Shown: in pieces, positions 10,491-21,149 of the stretch
Layout: each line of letters opens with the position of its first letter
Numbering within the stretch: position 1 is the first letter of the stretch
Origin: Myotis daubentonii
Taxonomy: Eukaryota > Chordata > Mammalia > Chiroptera > Vespertilionidae
Direction: 5' to 3'
Assembly: GCF_963259705.1 (NCBI RefSeq)
Contig: NC_081852.1
Span: 62,556,359-62,620,358 of the forward strand
DNA: 64,000 nucleotides
The notes under the pieces: generated by a model
Databases searched by the model: none
Seen by the model: only the letters and a program-made list of their open reading frames with translations
Told to the model about the DNA's origin: nothing
Translations under genes and position numbers: made by a program

Positions 10491-11428
10491 TTTTGCAGCT
10501 TAAGCAAAATAGCAAAAGAAAAAATAATGTCAGCCAGAGACATTCATTCCAGTGGCTCATGGCAGGCTAAGGGTGGATTCCTGCCCCCCAGACTCCCAGG
10601 CCTGCCCTATTACTGCCTGTTCCTGCTTCTCACCCCTGGTTCTCTTACCTCCCTTCAATAATGCATGCTTCCTGATAGCCTGTCAATAAGTTAATTTTCC
10701 ACTTAAGTTAGCCAGTGCCGGCCTCTGTTGCTCAGAACTAGAGACGCCTGATCTAACATGGACGTGGTCAGTGGGGACGGGTTTCTGCCGTCTCGGGCTG
10801 CAGGGCCTGGGGCCTGAGTCGCCTGGCCCATCTGCAGACCCGATCTTCACGCCTCACTGTGGACAGAGCGCAAAGACAGCTGGGTGAGAGCATCATGTTG
10901 CGGCTGATTTCACTGATGTACCTTTAAAAACACACAGCACTCCCAGTTGTTTGCAGAGGCAGGTGTAGGAAAATCACTAAAATGGACCAGGACGGCACTC
11001 TGTCAGTGGCTACCGCTGGGGAGGGCAGGAGGGGAAAGGGCAAACAAAATTAAGTGAACCCCCACCCCAGCTCTCAGGCCGAGGGAGTGTTTGGCTGAGA
11101 TCCTGGCTGGGCCCCTGGTGGGGGCCTGATGGGACGCAGACGGGAACCTCGGGATCTGGCAGGTCACAGAATAGCAGCCGACTGCTGGTCAGGCCACAAC
11201 AAACCAGGGGCAGAGGGTCTCATCCCGAGGACGGAGCCTGGGACAGCCGGGGAGGAGGATGACCACGGGAGGGTGGGCCTGGCGAAGGGCAGGAGCTCGG
11301 ACAGGACTCTGGCACATGACCGTGGCCTGAAGGTCACCCACAGTCTGCAGGTGGGTTTGCAGAAGGGTACACGCATGGGCTTGGAGCTTACAGGTTATTC
11401 TCTTGTCTTCGTTTTAACATTTTGAAAA
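10491..11428. other. Unique sequence
   Basis: No gene is supported. The part near 10,900-11,060 ('aatcactaaaatggaccagg', 'gtcagtggctaccgctgggg') has the flavour of an old L1 3' UTR on the plus strand, but is too diverged to call. Confidence 0.35.
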
Positions 11429-11535
11429 TAAAAACCAAGGAAAACAAAACAATGTGAAACAGACCTAAAAAGACAAAAGGAAAAATGACCACCCATAATC
11501 CCATCACGCAGCCATAAATAACCACTCCCAGAGTC
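11429..11535 (+). repeat. Ancient L1 3'-end fragment
   Basis: An A-rich stretch runs into 'cacccataatcccatcacgc' and 'ataaataaccactcc', a phrase typical of old L1 3' ends in the sense orientation. Confidence 0.5.
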
Positions 11536-11709
11536 CTACGCGGCTCCTCCTGCCCAGGCTACAAGAGAGGGGCGTTCTTTCTCGGAGGGAGCAGCAGGGG
11601 TGGAGGCCGCCGTGCGCAGCCTTGGTGGGTGACTGTGTGGTGGGCTTTTTCTTTGGAAACAGGTCTGTGACCTTGGAGGGAACAAAATAAAAACAGCACA
11701 TGAGCTGGT

Positions 11710-11885
11710 GTTTACTGTGTTCTCAATGCTCCCCATCCACTAACTCATTCAGTCCTCACAGCGCCAGGAAGTCGGGGCTGCTATGAATTCCCATTTTACA
11801 GATAAGACAACTGAGGCCCAAGGAGATGAAACGGCTTGCCCAGGGTTGCGTGGCAGAGGTTTCTATTCAGGTTTCAAAACTGGAA
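11710..11885 (-). repeat. MIR SINE
   Basis: The plus strand shows 'ctaactcattcagtcctcac', then 'ttcccattttacagataag' with 'ctgaggcccaaggag', then 'cttgcccagggttgcgtggc'. This is the full inverted MIR core and is among the clearest MIR copies in the window. Confidence 0.9.
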
Positions 11886-12360
11886 AGTCTGGCTCCAGAG
11901 GACTTTCCTGATATCACCCCATGGGACTGCCTCTCGGAAAAGCTCGCTGCTGCTGCTGGTAGCCCGCCACGTGTGGCCCTGGCTCCCCCATCCGCACCGC
12001 GCACAGCAGGGGAAGCGGTCAGCAGTGACCCTGGGGTACAGGTGACGCAGAGAGGAGTCGTGTCACCCAGGTCACGCTGTCGAAGGGACAGACATGGATG
12101 ACTCAGACCCCCTCCTTCCTCTGCTTGACCAGGAGGCCCGAGGCCAGGGCTTTCTGGACTGGCCCTGGCTGTCCGCGCCATTCAGCCAGCCTGTACTGTC
12201 ACTTGAGGAATTTCCCACGCTGAGCCAGGCAGCCAGAAAGCCCTTTATTTCCTTCCGCGCGTCTCCTTGCTCAGAGGGTGGCACAGGCCCCTTCCTTCCA
12301 GCTGCCCCCGTGCCAGCCAGTTCATCTGAGCCCAACTCTGTGCGTCCAACCAATGAGTCG
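11886..12360. other. Unique GC-rich sequence
   Basis: No gene is supported. Overlapping open frames on both strands lack family signatures. Confidence 0.4.
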
Positions 12361-12512
12361 CAAATTGAATAATTAAAGAATAATTAATTACACCTGAAAC
12401 TTCTCACTGGGGGGCACAGTTAGCCTCTGGCACCTTTAGAACGAGTTGCCAGTGACTAATTGTGCCCTCAAGGAAGCATTTGTAAGTACAATTAATTGTG
12501 TGCAAAATTGAA
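12360..12512. promoter_or_regulatory. Candidate conserved non-coding element with clustered homeodomain sites
   Basis: An unusually dense cluster of TAATTA/AATTA-type cores is visible: 'gaataattaaagaataatt', 'aattaattacacc', 'gtgactaattgtgcc' and 'gtacaattaattgtgtgc'. These sit in unique sequence between GC-rich flanks. The density of ATTA cores suggests a homeodomain-bound enhancer; that is inference. Confidence 0.4.
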
Positions 12513-13068
12513 CCCATGAATACTTGGGAACATAAAATTTATTCCCACAAAAAGAGTTTGTTCAAAATCCAGGCCCTTATTAAAAAAACACACCAAAAAA
12601 AAACAAGCCCTGGGTGGGTTCTCCAGCGCACTCCAGATGTGCCCAGGCCTCCACAGGAGGCCACCGTCCCCTGCATGGGAGTCACCCCAACCTAGAGGGA
12701 ACCCTGGGCAGCCACACACCGGCGACTGGGCCGGTTGCCTCCTAACACAGACATGGGATGCAAGAGCTCGCAGGACTGACCAGGAGCCAATGTGCCGCTT
12801 TTCAGTCAGAGTCAAAGTTGCCCATGTTGGAGGACCGGCCCGGGTCTTCTTGGTCTCGCCCTCACCTTCTGAAAGCACCTGCCACGGGCTGGGCTAGGGG
12901 ATGGGGGGGAAGGGGGGAGGGTGGGGAGGGAGGGGAGGGTGGTGGTGGCGGCGTGGACTGCTCTGGCCACATGACTCCCTTACTCAGAGCTTTGGTGACC
13001 CCCCAGGGCCCTGAGTGTCAATCTGGTTCCTCAGGGATTCTCCAAGGAAGACGTTAACTGCTTGACTT
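12513..13068. other. Unique sequence ending in a G-rich purine tract
   Basis: No gene. At about 12,895-12,955 a purine tract rich in G runs and GGT units could form G-quadruplex or triplex DNA. Confidence 0.45.
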
Positions 13069-13079
13069 CATCCTTTTTT

Positions 13080-13299
13080 TTTTTTTTAAATACATTTTAT
13101 TGATTTTTTACAAAGAGGAAGGGAGAGGGATAGAGAGCCAGAAACATCAATGAGAGAGAAACATCGATCAGCTGCCTCCTGCACACCCCCTACTGGGGAT
13201 GTGCCCGCAACCAAGGTACATGCCCTTGACTGGAATTGAACCTGGGACCTTTCAGTCCGCAGGCCGACGCTCTATCCACTGAGCCAAACCGGATCTGGC
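13080..13299 (-). mobile_element. VES-type SINE (left member of a pair)
   Basis: Read on the minus strand the element starts GGCCAGATCCGGTTTGGCTC, followed by the 'agtggatagagcgtcggcct' B-box region, and ends in a poly(A) tail (T-run at 13,080-13,087 on plus). CATCCTTTTTT precedes it at 13,069-13,079 and follows it at 13,300-13,310, so it has its own target-site duplication. Confidence 0.92.
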
Positions 13300-13310
13300 C
13301 ATCCTTTTTT

Positions 13311-13524
13311 AAAAATATATTTTTTTACTGATTTCAGAAAGGAAGGGAGAAGGAAAGAAGGATAGAAACATAAATGATGAGAGAGAACCATCTATTGGCT
13401 GCCTCTTGCACACCCCACACTAAGGATCAAGCCTGCAACCCGGGCCTGTGCCCTGACCGGGAATCGAACCGTGACCTCCTGGTTCATAGGTCAACGCTCA
13501 ACCACTGAGCCACGCCGGCTGGGC
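13311..13524 (-). mobile_element. VES-type SINE (right member of a pair)
   Basis: On the minus strand it starts GGCCCAGCCGGCGTGGCTCA and has the characteristic 'gattcccggtcagggcac' phrase. It is flanked by CATCCTTTTTT at 13,300-13,310 and 13,525-13,535, the same word that flanks the left SINE. The two elements therefore share a target site. Confidence 0.92.
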
Positions 13525-13535
13525 CATCCTTTTTT

Positions 13536-13925
13536 TATTATAAAAGTGATGTGTACATTTTTTATGTAAAAATTACATAAACTCGACAATGGGAGTCACT
13601 TTGTAACTCCCCCATGTCACCTCCAGTGTGTGACATAATCCCTTGGGGAATTCCTTCTTCTTCTTGTAAACATGGCTTACCTCTCGTTACCTGGTGTGTG
13701 TGCAGCTCAGGGAATGGAGACAAACACACAAAAATACACAAGTCGGCCAAGTCCAGTGCCCAGAGATCACCCCTGTGCACGTCTTGGTACAGATCTTCCC
13801 GTCTCTATTCTACGCATGAATGCCTGATTTATTGCAAAATTGGGATCACACTATAATTCAAAATTCTAATTTGCCTTTTTAACTTAATGTGTCATGATCA
13901 TTGTCAGTGCCGCTAGACATCTTAC
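13536..13925 (-). repeat. Ancient L1M 3'-end fragment
   Basis: Inverted L1M phrases are visible: 'ttataaaagtgatgtgtac' and 'caaaattgggatcacactat', then 'tttttaacttaatgtgtc'. The middle is diverged. No coding potential. Confidence 0.5.
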
Positions 13926-14124
13926 CTGAGGAGGTTCTTACTGGCTGCAGAGGGTTCACGGGCAGTGAGATCATCCCCGTGCCCGCCGCTGCGCTGAGCA
14001 TTCGGGCGGCGTCTAGTCTGTGCTGTCAGCGCTGTGACAGCCATGCGTGCCGGCGTCCCCGAGAGCGGCTGAGGAAACCTCTCCAGAAGCGGAATTCCTT
14101 GGCAAAGGGTACAAACGTGTTTAA

Positions 14125-15010
14125 GACTTTTAAAAGCTTTTATTTTGCCTTTACTTGTGCTTACAAACATACAACATTTAATTTGCCATCTCACACATGT
14201 TTACATGTAGAGTTCGGTGGTGGGAGTAGGTGCACATTGTTGTGACACAGATCGCTAGAAGTTTTCATCTGGCAAAACTGAAAACTCCACACCCATTGAA
14301 CACTACCCCCCCCCCCCGACCCCCAGCCCTTGGCAACCCCCTTTCTACTTAGTGTTGTTACGATTTTGACTCTTTGGAGACCTGGTGTAAGGGGAACCCT
14401 ACAACATTTGCACTTTTGTGACTGACTTTGCACTCGGCATGACCTCAAGGCCGTCTGTCGCAGCAGGTGTCAGAGCGCCCCCTTTCGGAGGCTGAATAAC
14501 ATCCCGTAGATGTATGGACACATTTGTTGATCCGTCATCCATCAGGGGACATGTGGGTGGTTTCTGCCTCTTGGCCGTTGTGAATAATAATACAGTAAAC
14601 ATGAGTGTGCAGATGTCTTTTCAAGATCCTCTCTCCACGCTGTCACGTATGTGCCCACAGGGGGGTTGCTGGGTTATGTGGTAACTCGGTTTTTCACCTT
14701 CTGTGGAACCTCCATGCTATTCCCATAGTGGCTGCGCCCTTTTGCATTCCCACCAGTGCACGGGGCTCCCCTTCTGCGGGTCTCAGCGACACTCGCCTTC
14801 TGTGCTTTGGATGGTGGGCGGAGGCCCTCCTGAGGGTGTGAGGTCATATCTCATGTGGTTCCCACTTGCGCTTTCTCTGGCGTCCAGTGGTGTCGAGCAT
14901 CTTTTCATGTGCTCGTCCGCCATGTTTTGAGCCTTTGACTACATATTGCCAAACCTCCCCCCAGAAATGTTGGGTCAGTTGAAACTCCCACCAGGTATGT
15001 TGAGGGCACG
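14125..15010 (-). mobile_element. Ancient L1M: 3' UTR and end of ORF2, non-coding
   Basis: The plus strand shows the inverted L1M 3' UTR order: 'acatgtagagttcggtggtg', 'cattgttgtgacacagatcg', 'gcaaaactgaaaactccac', a C12 tract at 14,306-14,317, 'cagcccttggcaaccccc'. The inverted ORF2 end follows: 'ggctgaataacatcccgtag', 'cttggccgttgtgaataataa', 'ggaacctccatgctattccc'. It ends near 'gagcatcttttcatgtgctc'. Frames are broken throughout. Confidence 0.85.
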
Positions 15011-16429
15011 TCTCCTTGCTCCAGCATTGTACGCCTGTCGAGTTTTAGACTTTCCTCCAAATAATGCAGAAGAAATATTCAACAAGCCGTTCCCGTTCGC
15101 CTGGAATGGTGGCAGCTCCGTGCCATCGGACAATAGCACTTCCTGGAACTGGGCAGGGAACTGAGCTGCCTGCCTTTCTCCTCCCAACAGCTCTGGGATC
15201 CCAGTCTTGGCTCCGTAGGGTGTTCAGAACCTGCCCGTTCTCCACAGCGGCGTGGCTCCGGGCTTTCATCATTGAGACTTAAGTGCCATTGGACTTGGAG
15301 GGTTGGGAGCGTTCACATCAGAAGCTGCTCCAGAAACAAGCCCCGGGTTTGAATGACAGCCTTCAGAGAGCCCTGCCTGTTCCCCTTGGCCCTCCGCCCC
15401 AGGCCATTGTCTCCCCCGCGTCGCTGCCAGCTCTCCCATAGCGCAGCCAAAGTCAAAGCCCCAGTAACAGGAGGTTATTTGCAAGTGGTTTTTTAAAAAT
15501 AGAGTGGTTCCTTGTTAATACATGAAATTTATTGCAAACCCTTCTGAGAACCCTCAGGGATAGGCAGCGGCTGGACAGTCTGTCCTCAGCCACCAGTGGT
15601 GGCAACAAGAAAGCCAGAGAAGGGCTCCCCATCGGCTTCTCCGTCCCTCCCCGAACCTCTTTTAAAATGCGGGGTTTGCACTTTTCCCCAGTGTCTCTCC
15701 ATGTGAACATGCAGTGTGGCGCTCCTTGCCGGCGTTCTCCTGGCGGCCCATGTGCCATCTCTCGCGCCCCAGGGTGCAGCTGCCTCCCGACCACAGCCAA
15801 GGCCCCGCTCTCCCTGCGCACAGCCCAGGATGGCGGGTGGAGGCGCCCTGCCTCCAAGGCTCTTCAGGTCATTCAGGGACCCGGTGACGGGCAAGGGCCC
15901 GAAGGAAGGACCACCCGCCGAGCTTCATGTCGTCAGCAAACCTTTTGTGTCTTTATTCCGGTCCCAGCCCATCACGGGAAAGCATGGAGCTACCGTATGG
16001 AAATTCAGGCAAAGTGTAAACTTCTTACGCGGAGACTGGGTCTCAGTCAGGCCCTAATGGAAGACAGAGTGCATTCCAAGGAGGGTCCGTTGAGGAGGGT
16101 TTACTTAGAAAAATGGGAGCACGGGAACCCCAGGGGTAGTGTGGACCCTGGACTGACTGGCAGCAGGAAGGACAGAAGTTACTAGAACCCAGGAAGAGAC
16201 GCCTGGCATGTCCGAAGGAAGCCTGAGAGCGGGTGGCACCGACGTGCGCTCCCACACGGACAGACCTTGAAAACGTACCGAGTGAACGGAGCCGGACAAA
16301 GGCCACCTGCTGTGGAGTCTGTTTCTCGGAAACGTCCAGGACAGGCAAATCCATAGCCTCGGCGGGCAGGGCAGTGGCCGCCTGCGCAGGGGGAGCGAGG
16401 AGGGGCAGTGACTGCTGATGGGGTCCAGG
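15011..16429. other. Unique sequence with an AT-rich island near 15,455-15,545
   Basis: No gene is supported. The stretch 15,455-15,545 ('aacaggaggttatttgcaag', 'aatacatgaaatttattgc') is a small AT-rich island that could be a conserved element. A 217-codon plus-strand frame (15,532-16,185) overlaps frames on the other strand and has no recognisable domain. Confidence 0.4.
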
Positions 16430-16590
16430 TCTCTTATGGGGTGACTAAAAACGTTCTAGAATTCGTGTTGATCGCTGTACAACTCTAATTCATATAGTCG
16501 ATACTATAAACTACAGGAATGGTGTACTGAGAATGGTGACATAGTGTGTGAATTATATTCTAATAGATTTATAAAGGGGGGGGATGGCCT
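16430..16590 (+). repeat. L1 3'-terminal fragment
   Basis: The sequence runs through 'gtgactaaaaacgttctag', then a 'tgatcgctgtacaactct' and 'actataaactacagg' region, to 'gtgtgtgaattatattctaa'. This is the familiar sense-strand 3' end of mid-age L1 elements. Confidence 0.65.
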
Positions 16591-17299
16591 TTGGTGGAAA
16601 GGCAGTCAGCCCAAGGCACCACGTGATGGTGGGAGGGAGGGGGAGGTGGGGAAACCAGTGGCAGGTACCCTGACCTCGTCCTCGCCTCCCTCCCTGTAGT
16701 TGACTATGGCTCCCATTGACCAAACCCACTGGAAGCGAACAGGCAGTGAACGTTGGTGCAGTCTCCGCGGGTCCGCCTCCCAGAGCGGGTGGGAAGGATG
16801 CGGAGGGGCCCGGAGAGTGAGGAAGATGCCTGAACAAGTGAAAGGGAAACGGGCGTCTGTATGCAGGCTGACCCCAGGGGCAGAGTTCATCAAATACGTC
16901 CTGTGAGCAACTCTAGCTGCTAGAGTTTGTTCAGAGTTGGGTGTGAGCTTCCCAGACCCTAGCACAGAGAGGAAACTCGCCCAGAAAGATGTGTGGTTTC
17001 CTCGCGGCAAAAACAAGCTCGAGAGGAAGACGGTCCAGCAAAGGGTGGACAGTGGGATGCTGTTTGCGATGTTGCCGTTACAGCTGGGAAGGATGCAGAA
17101 AAAGAAGTGGGCAAAGAATTTGCTGCTTTTCTGCCAGCTCAAGAGACTCACAAAGACTTCGCTCCCTGCCCTCACCTGGTGGCTGCTGCTGTCTCCAGGA
17201 GTCCTCCCAACACCGCCAAACCGCAGATCGCCACGTGGGCAGGAAGGCGTCTGACACACTGGTCCAGGGCTCCATCCTGGGCTCAGACCGCTCGCATTC
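16591..17299. other. Unique GC-rich sequence
   Basis: No gene is supported. The 231-codon minus-strand frame at 16,606-17,301 overlaps several plus-strand frames of 105-140 codons. It lacks any domain I recognise. Confidence 0.4.
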
Positions 17300-17475
17300 A
17301 AACCCCTATGGAATGGACTTAGTCACTCTGTGCCTCAGTTTCTTAGTCTGTAGAATGGGAACAATTAAAATCCACACCTCATCGGGTGGTTGTGAAGATG
17401 GAATGAAATGATGCCCGGCCAGGCTCCGTGCTGCTCCTGCGCATGAGAAAGGCTCTGTAAATGTCTAGGTGACCA
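17300..17475 (+). repeat. MIR SINE
   Basis: Sense MIR order is visible: 'cactctgtgcctcagtttc', 'gtctgtagaatgggaac', 'catcgggtggttgtgaaga' and 'gaaaggctctgtaaatg'. Confidence 0.88.
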
Positions 17476-17689
17476 TGATAATGAGACAGGAGTTGACAAG
17501 CCCTGCGCAATCTGCTCAGTTTTACGGGGCAGGGGGAAGAGGCCCAGGGAAAGGTGGGATTTCTCCAAAACCATGTGGTCAGAAGAGGGAACCCACCTCC
17601 AGTCCAACGTGTCACGTGATGCTTTGTGGCGTCTCCTGGTGGCCCATGTGCACGGTGGACAATGAGACAGCAAGGCCTCATGCAGACCC

Positions 17690-17885
17690 CGGTGTGTGCT
17701 GTGCCTGTAGTAGGCACTCAGTAGCTCCTGGCGTGAACTGGCGGATTTTTGTTAGCACAGAGGGAGCCCCAGGAGCTTTTTGAGGACAGGGCTTGTGCCC
17801 AGTTCTTCTTTGTTGAGTGGCTGGCACAGCCTGGCATAAATTAAGTACTTAATAAATATTTCATGTGCATTAATTATTAACATCG
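17690..17885 (+). repeat. L2 3'-end fragment
   Basis: Two phrases typical of L2 3' ends occur in order: 'ctgtagtaggcactcagtag', and 'gaggacagggcttgtgccc' followed by 'taagtacttaataaatattt'. Confidence 0.65.
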
Positions 17886-18184
17886 GAGGCTGTGTGTAAA
17901 TGAGGACGTGGGAAAAGCCCAGTTGGGACTAGGACCTGGATCAGAAGTTCAAGTCTCGGCCCACTTACCAAAGGGCTGCGTGAACACGTGGCTGCAGTCC
18001 ACCGAGGAGCCTGGCTCCTCTGTAATGACAAAGACGTGAAAATGCCACGTAAGGTGACACATGAACCGATCCAGAGGTACCAAGTGTCCTTCAGCCCGAG
18101 CTTGCTGCTTCTGCCAGCTTATCCAAGGAAATTCAAGCCCGGAGCCCAATGGTTATGCGTGTATTTTGAATAAATTTCAATTTC
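17886..18184. other. Unique sequence
   Basis: Nothing recognised; no gene. Confidence 0.4.
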
Positions 18185-18612
18185 TGTGTCTGCAGTGGGT
18201 AGAATTGTGTCCCCTCCCACCCACACCTCAATGGTATGTCAAGGCTCAACTCCTGGCACCTATGAATGCGACTTATTTGAAAATAAGGTCTTTGCGGATG
18301 TCATCAAGATGAGGTCATACTAGATTGGGGTGGCCCTGACCCACAATGGCTGGGTGCTTAGGAGAACGAAAAACAGAGACCCAGTCACAGACACACAAGG
18401 AAAAGGAGACGAGGCAGAGATTGGAAAGATGCGCTTGTGAGCCAGGCGTTGCCAACGATGGCCGGTGCCACCAGGAGCTGGGAGAGGCGAGGAAGGACCC
18501 TCCCCTGGGGCCTTCAGAGGGAGCTGGCCCTGCCAGACCTTGCTTTCAGATTTCTGGCCTCCAGGCCTGTGAGAGAATCAATCCCTGCTGTTGTAAAGAA
18601 TTAAGAAGGGAC
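18185..18612 (+). repeat. MLT1-type LTR (ERVL-MaLR), solo
   Basis: It follows MLT1 consensus order on the plus strand: 'gggtagaattgtgtcccctc', 'ttgaaaataaggtctttgcg', 'gatgaggtcatactagattg', 'gcagagattggaaagatgcg', 'ggcctccaggcctgtgagag'. It lacks the last 30-50 bp of the consensus. No internal region is attached. Confidence 0.85.
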
Positions 18613-19324
18613 ATAGTCCTCCCTGCCACACATCTCCTACTGCTCCTGCCCATTTCTGCCCAAGGGGCATGTCTGGAGAGGTGAGACAGCCACTGCTCAG
18701 CGAGCTCCCCCTGGGGGCCAGGCTCTGACCAGGTGCTTGGGTACTTTCTCTCAGCGACTCCTGTCACTCATCCTTGGAGCTCAGAGCTCACCTAGTCATT
18801 CAGTGCGTTTGCGGAGCACCCACCACTGAGACTCTCTTAGCTCGCCTGCCCCATGAGGCAGACCTCAGACGAGGTCTTGGGTGCAGAGGGTTTATGTGGG
18901 AGGTGACCCCGGGAAGCAGAGGTGAGGGTGTAGGGAGGGGGAGGAGTGTACAGACACATTTCAGAACTGCGTGTCCAAGAGCCAGAGCCCAGACATTCTC
19001 CCAGCACCCCTGTCCCCACTGAGGACCATGGCTATGGGAATGCTCCCCCTCACCCCCAAAGGCTGCGCTGCACCTGAGTGCAGGTGCATGGGATGCCGTG
19101 GTGGTGGGGAAGCTGGGGACGAATGCAGGAAGTCGTGCGTCAGTGCGTAAGGTATGCTGCGCCCCATCATCCACCTCCTCTGCTGCTGAAGAGGGGAGCC
19201 AAATAGATTTGGGGAGATAGGGCCTGCTACATAATGTTCAGGGTGCAGTGCAAAATGAAAATGGAGGCGCCTGATCTAAAAATTACCAGGAAATTCAAGA
19301 TGATGACCATAGAGCATTAAAAAA
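18613..19324. other. Unique sequence
   Basis: No gene. The last part (about 19,200-19,320, containing 'aatgaaaatggaggcgcctg') may be repeat-derived but I cannot place it. Confidence 0.4.
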
Positions 19325-19511
19325 GAAAAGTCTTACTGATTGATTTTAGAGAGAAAGGAAGAAAGAGTGGGGGGGGGGGAGAGGCAGATTTGTTGTTCTG
19401 CTTATTTATGCATTCATTGGTTGATTTTTGTATGTGCCCTGACCAAAGATCGAACCCACAACCTTGGTGTGTGGGAATGATGCTCTAACCAGCCAGCCAC
19501 CGGCCAGGGCC
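19325..19511 (-). mobile_element. Older VES-related tRNA SINE
   Basis: On the minus strand it reads from GGCCCTGGCCGGTGGCTGGC, through a 'gttagagcatcattcccac' B-box-like region, to a degraded A-rich tail. It lacks a T-run and a clear target-site duplication, so it is older than the other VES copies. Confidence 0.8.
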
Positions 19512-20427
19512 CAGAGAGCTCTTCTGAGCACAGGCCTATGCAGTGTTCAGACTGCAGCCTGAAGCCAGCGTGGTAGGGGCCCAGGGGCATCTGTTCAAAG
19601 GTGACTGTGTGCCAAGTGCTGTGTTGAATGCTTTCCTTGCGCACTGATGGGTAGTTGCTTGTGCCCTGCCTTACATCAGCGCATTAACTCCTGCTCTTCT
19701 GTGGGAAGGAGTTTAGACAAATGCACCTGACTTCCTAGCCCAGGAGTCCCTAAATCCACACCTTATCTGTCACCTGCAAGCTAAGGACCATCTTGGGTGC
19801 AAACCTTACAACTTGCAGTTCCTGTGCAGAGGCCACTAGCCCACCCCGAGCGCAGCAGAAACTGGGCGTCGTGGCTTTTCTGACGACCCTCGGCAACATC
19901 AGAGCGTCACGCACCTCCCATTTGGCCGAGACTGAACAGAGCCAACACGGGTTTCTCCGCCTTTGCCGATCTAACTGCCACAATGCCGCCGGGCTGTTAC
20001 CATCTCCTCCTGTCATGAAGAAACCGTTCATATGAAATCAAATGGTTTCTATAGGCCCCAGAGAGCCACAGGCCCTGGTCCAGGCCCCCAAAGACGGAAG
20101 TTCCTGGCTCTCAGCCGGACACACCCTCGAGTTCAAAGGGAAGCAGGAAGATGGCCCAGTGCCGACTCGGGAAGGCCAGCAGACCTCGTGACACCCGAGT
20201 GGAGCGTGTGAACCCCAACTGGGTCCTGGATCAAAGACAATCTACAAAAGATGTTTTGAGACAATTGGGAAAATGGGAAAATGGTCTGGGAATTGGACCG
20301 CGCTTCTTGAACCATCTGTGGTGAGGGACCAGTGCTTGCTTTTGTTTTTCAGTGTTCCTCCGACTGAGGCTTGTGTAAATATAGTAAAATTGAATTGCTG
20401 CAAAGTATATAAAATGCAAGACAGAAT
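19512..20427. other. Unique sequence
   Basis: No gene, RNA or clear repeat. The last 200 bases become AT-rich next to the L1 at 20,428. Confidence 0.4.
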
Positions 20428-21149
20428 CTTTATTATTTTTAATTCATCTTCATTGTTGAAAGTATTACAGATGTCCCGTTTTCCCCATGAACCTCCTTTT
20501 CCACGTTCCTGTCCCCCCCCCCCCCCGGCCTTCACCACACTGTTGTCTGAGTCCGTGGGTTATGCATATGTGCATATAAGTTCTCTGCCACCCCCACCCC
20601 CACCCCGAAATACACCGGTGTTGCATGCTTCAACGTCTCTGGTTCTCTTTTGTTCATCAGTTTATTTTGTTCATTAGATTCCGTATATGAGTGAGATCAT
20701 GTGATACTTTTCTTTCTCTGACTGGCTTATTTTGCTTAGCACAATACTCTCCCGATCCCTCCACGTGGTCTCAAAGGGTAAGAGATTCTTCTTTTTTACT
20801 GCTGCATAGTATTCCATGGTGTAAATGTACCAGTTTGTTTGTTTTAATCCACTCATATATTGCTGGGCACTTGGGCTGTTTCCAGATGTTAGCTATTGTA
20901 AATGCTGCTATGAACATTGGGCTGCATACATTCTTTCTGATTTGTGTTTCAGGCTTCTTACGATGTATTCCTAGAAGTGGGATCACTGGGTCAAATGGCA
21001 GTTCCATTTTTAATTTTTTGAGGAAATTGCACACTCTTTTCCATAACGGCTGTCCCCGTCTGCATTCCCACCGGCAGTGTATAGGGTTCCCTTTTTGCCA
21101 CATCCTCGCCAGCACTTGTTCAGAATCCTTATTGTTCAACGTCAAGGTC
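20428..21149 (-). mobile_element. 5'-truncated L1 with decayed ORF2 C-terminus
   Basis: On the minus strand, 21,145-20,771 translates to a clear L1 ORF2 C-terminal segment containing [10 protein letters not shown] and the region just after it. It continues in a shifted frame (20,856-20,674) through the segment with [15 protein letters not shown]. The frame change between the two pieces means ORF2 is broken. The 3' UTR follows, with a 14-base G tract on the minus strand (C14 at 20,513-20,526) and an A-rich tail at about 20,430. About 6 kb of a full-length L1 is missing. It cannot encode reverse transcriptase or endonuclease. The same 3' end recurs at 48,438 and 51,263, marking a bat-lineage L1 family. 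Confidence 0.92.

Noticed and set aside
8479..12696. Short shared word 'ctgcatgggagtcac' at 8,479 and 12,672
   Set aside because: A 15-bp match with a gap is expected once or twice by chance in 64 kb; unlike the 35-bp and 22-bp duplicates it is not significant.
13301..13524. Functional tRNA genes in the SINE heads
   Set aside because: A- and B-box-like words are those of tRNA-derived SINEs; the cloverleaf is degraded and the bodies continue into VES tails.
20674..21145. Protein-coding gene with recognisable homology
   Set aside because: The homology is to the C-terminus of L1 ORF2, split by a frame change and truncated, so it is a mobile-element remnant and not a host gene.
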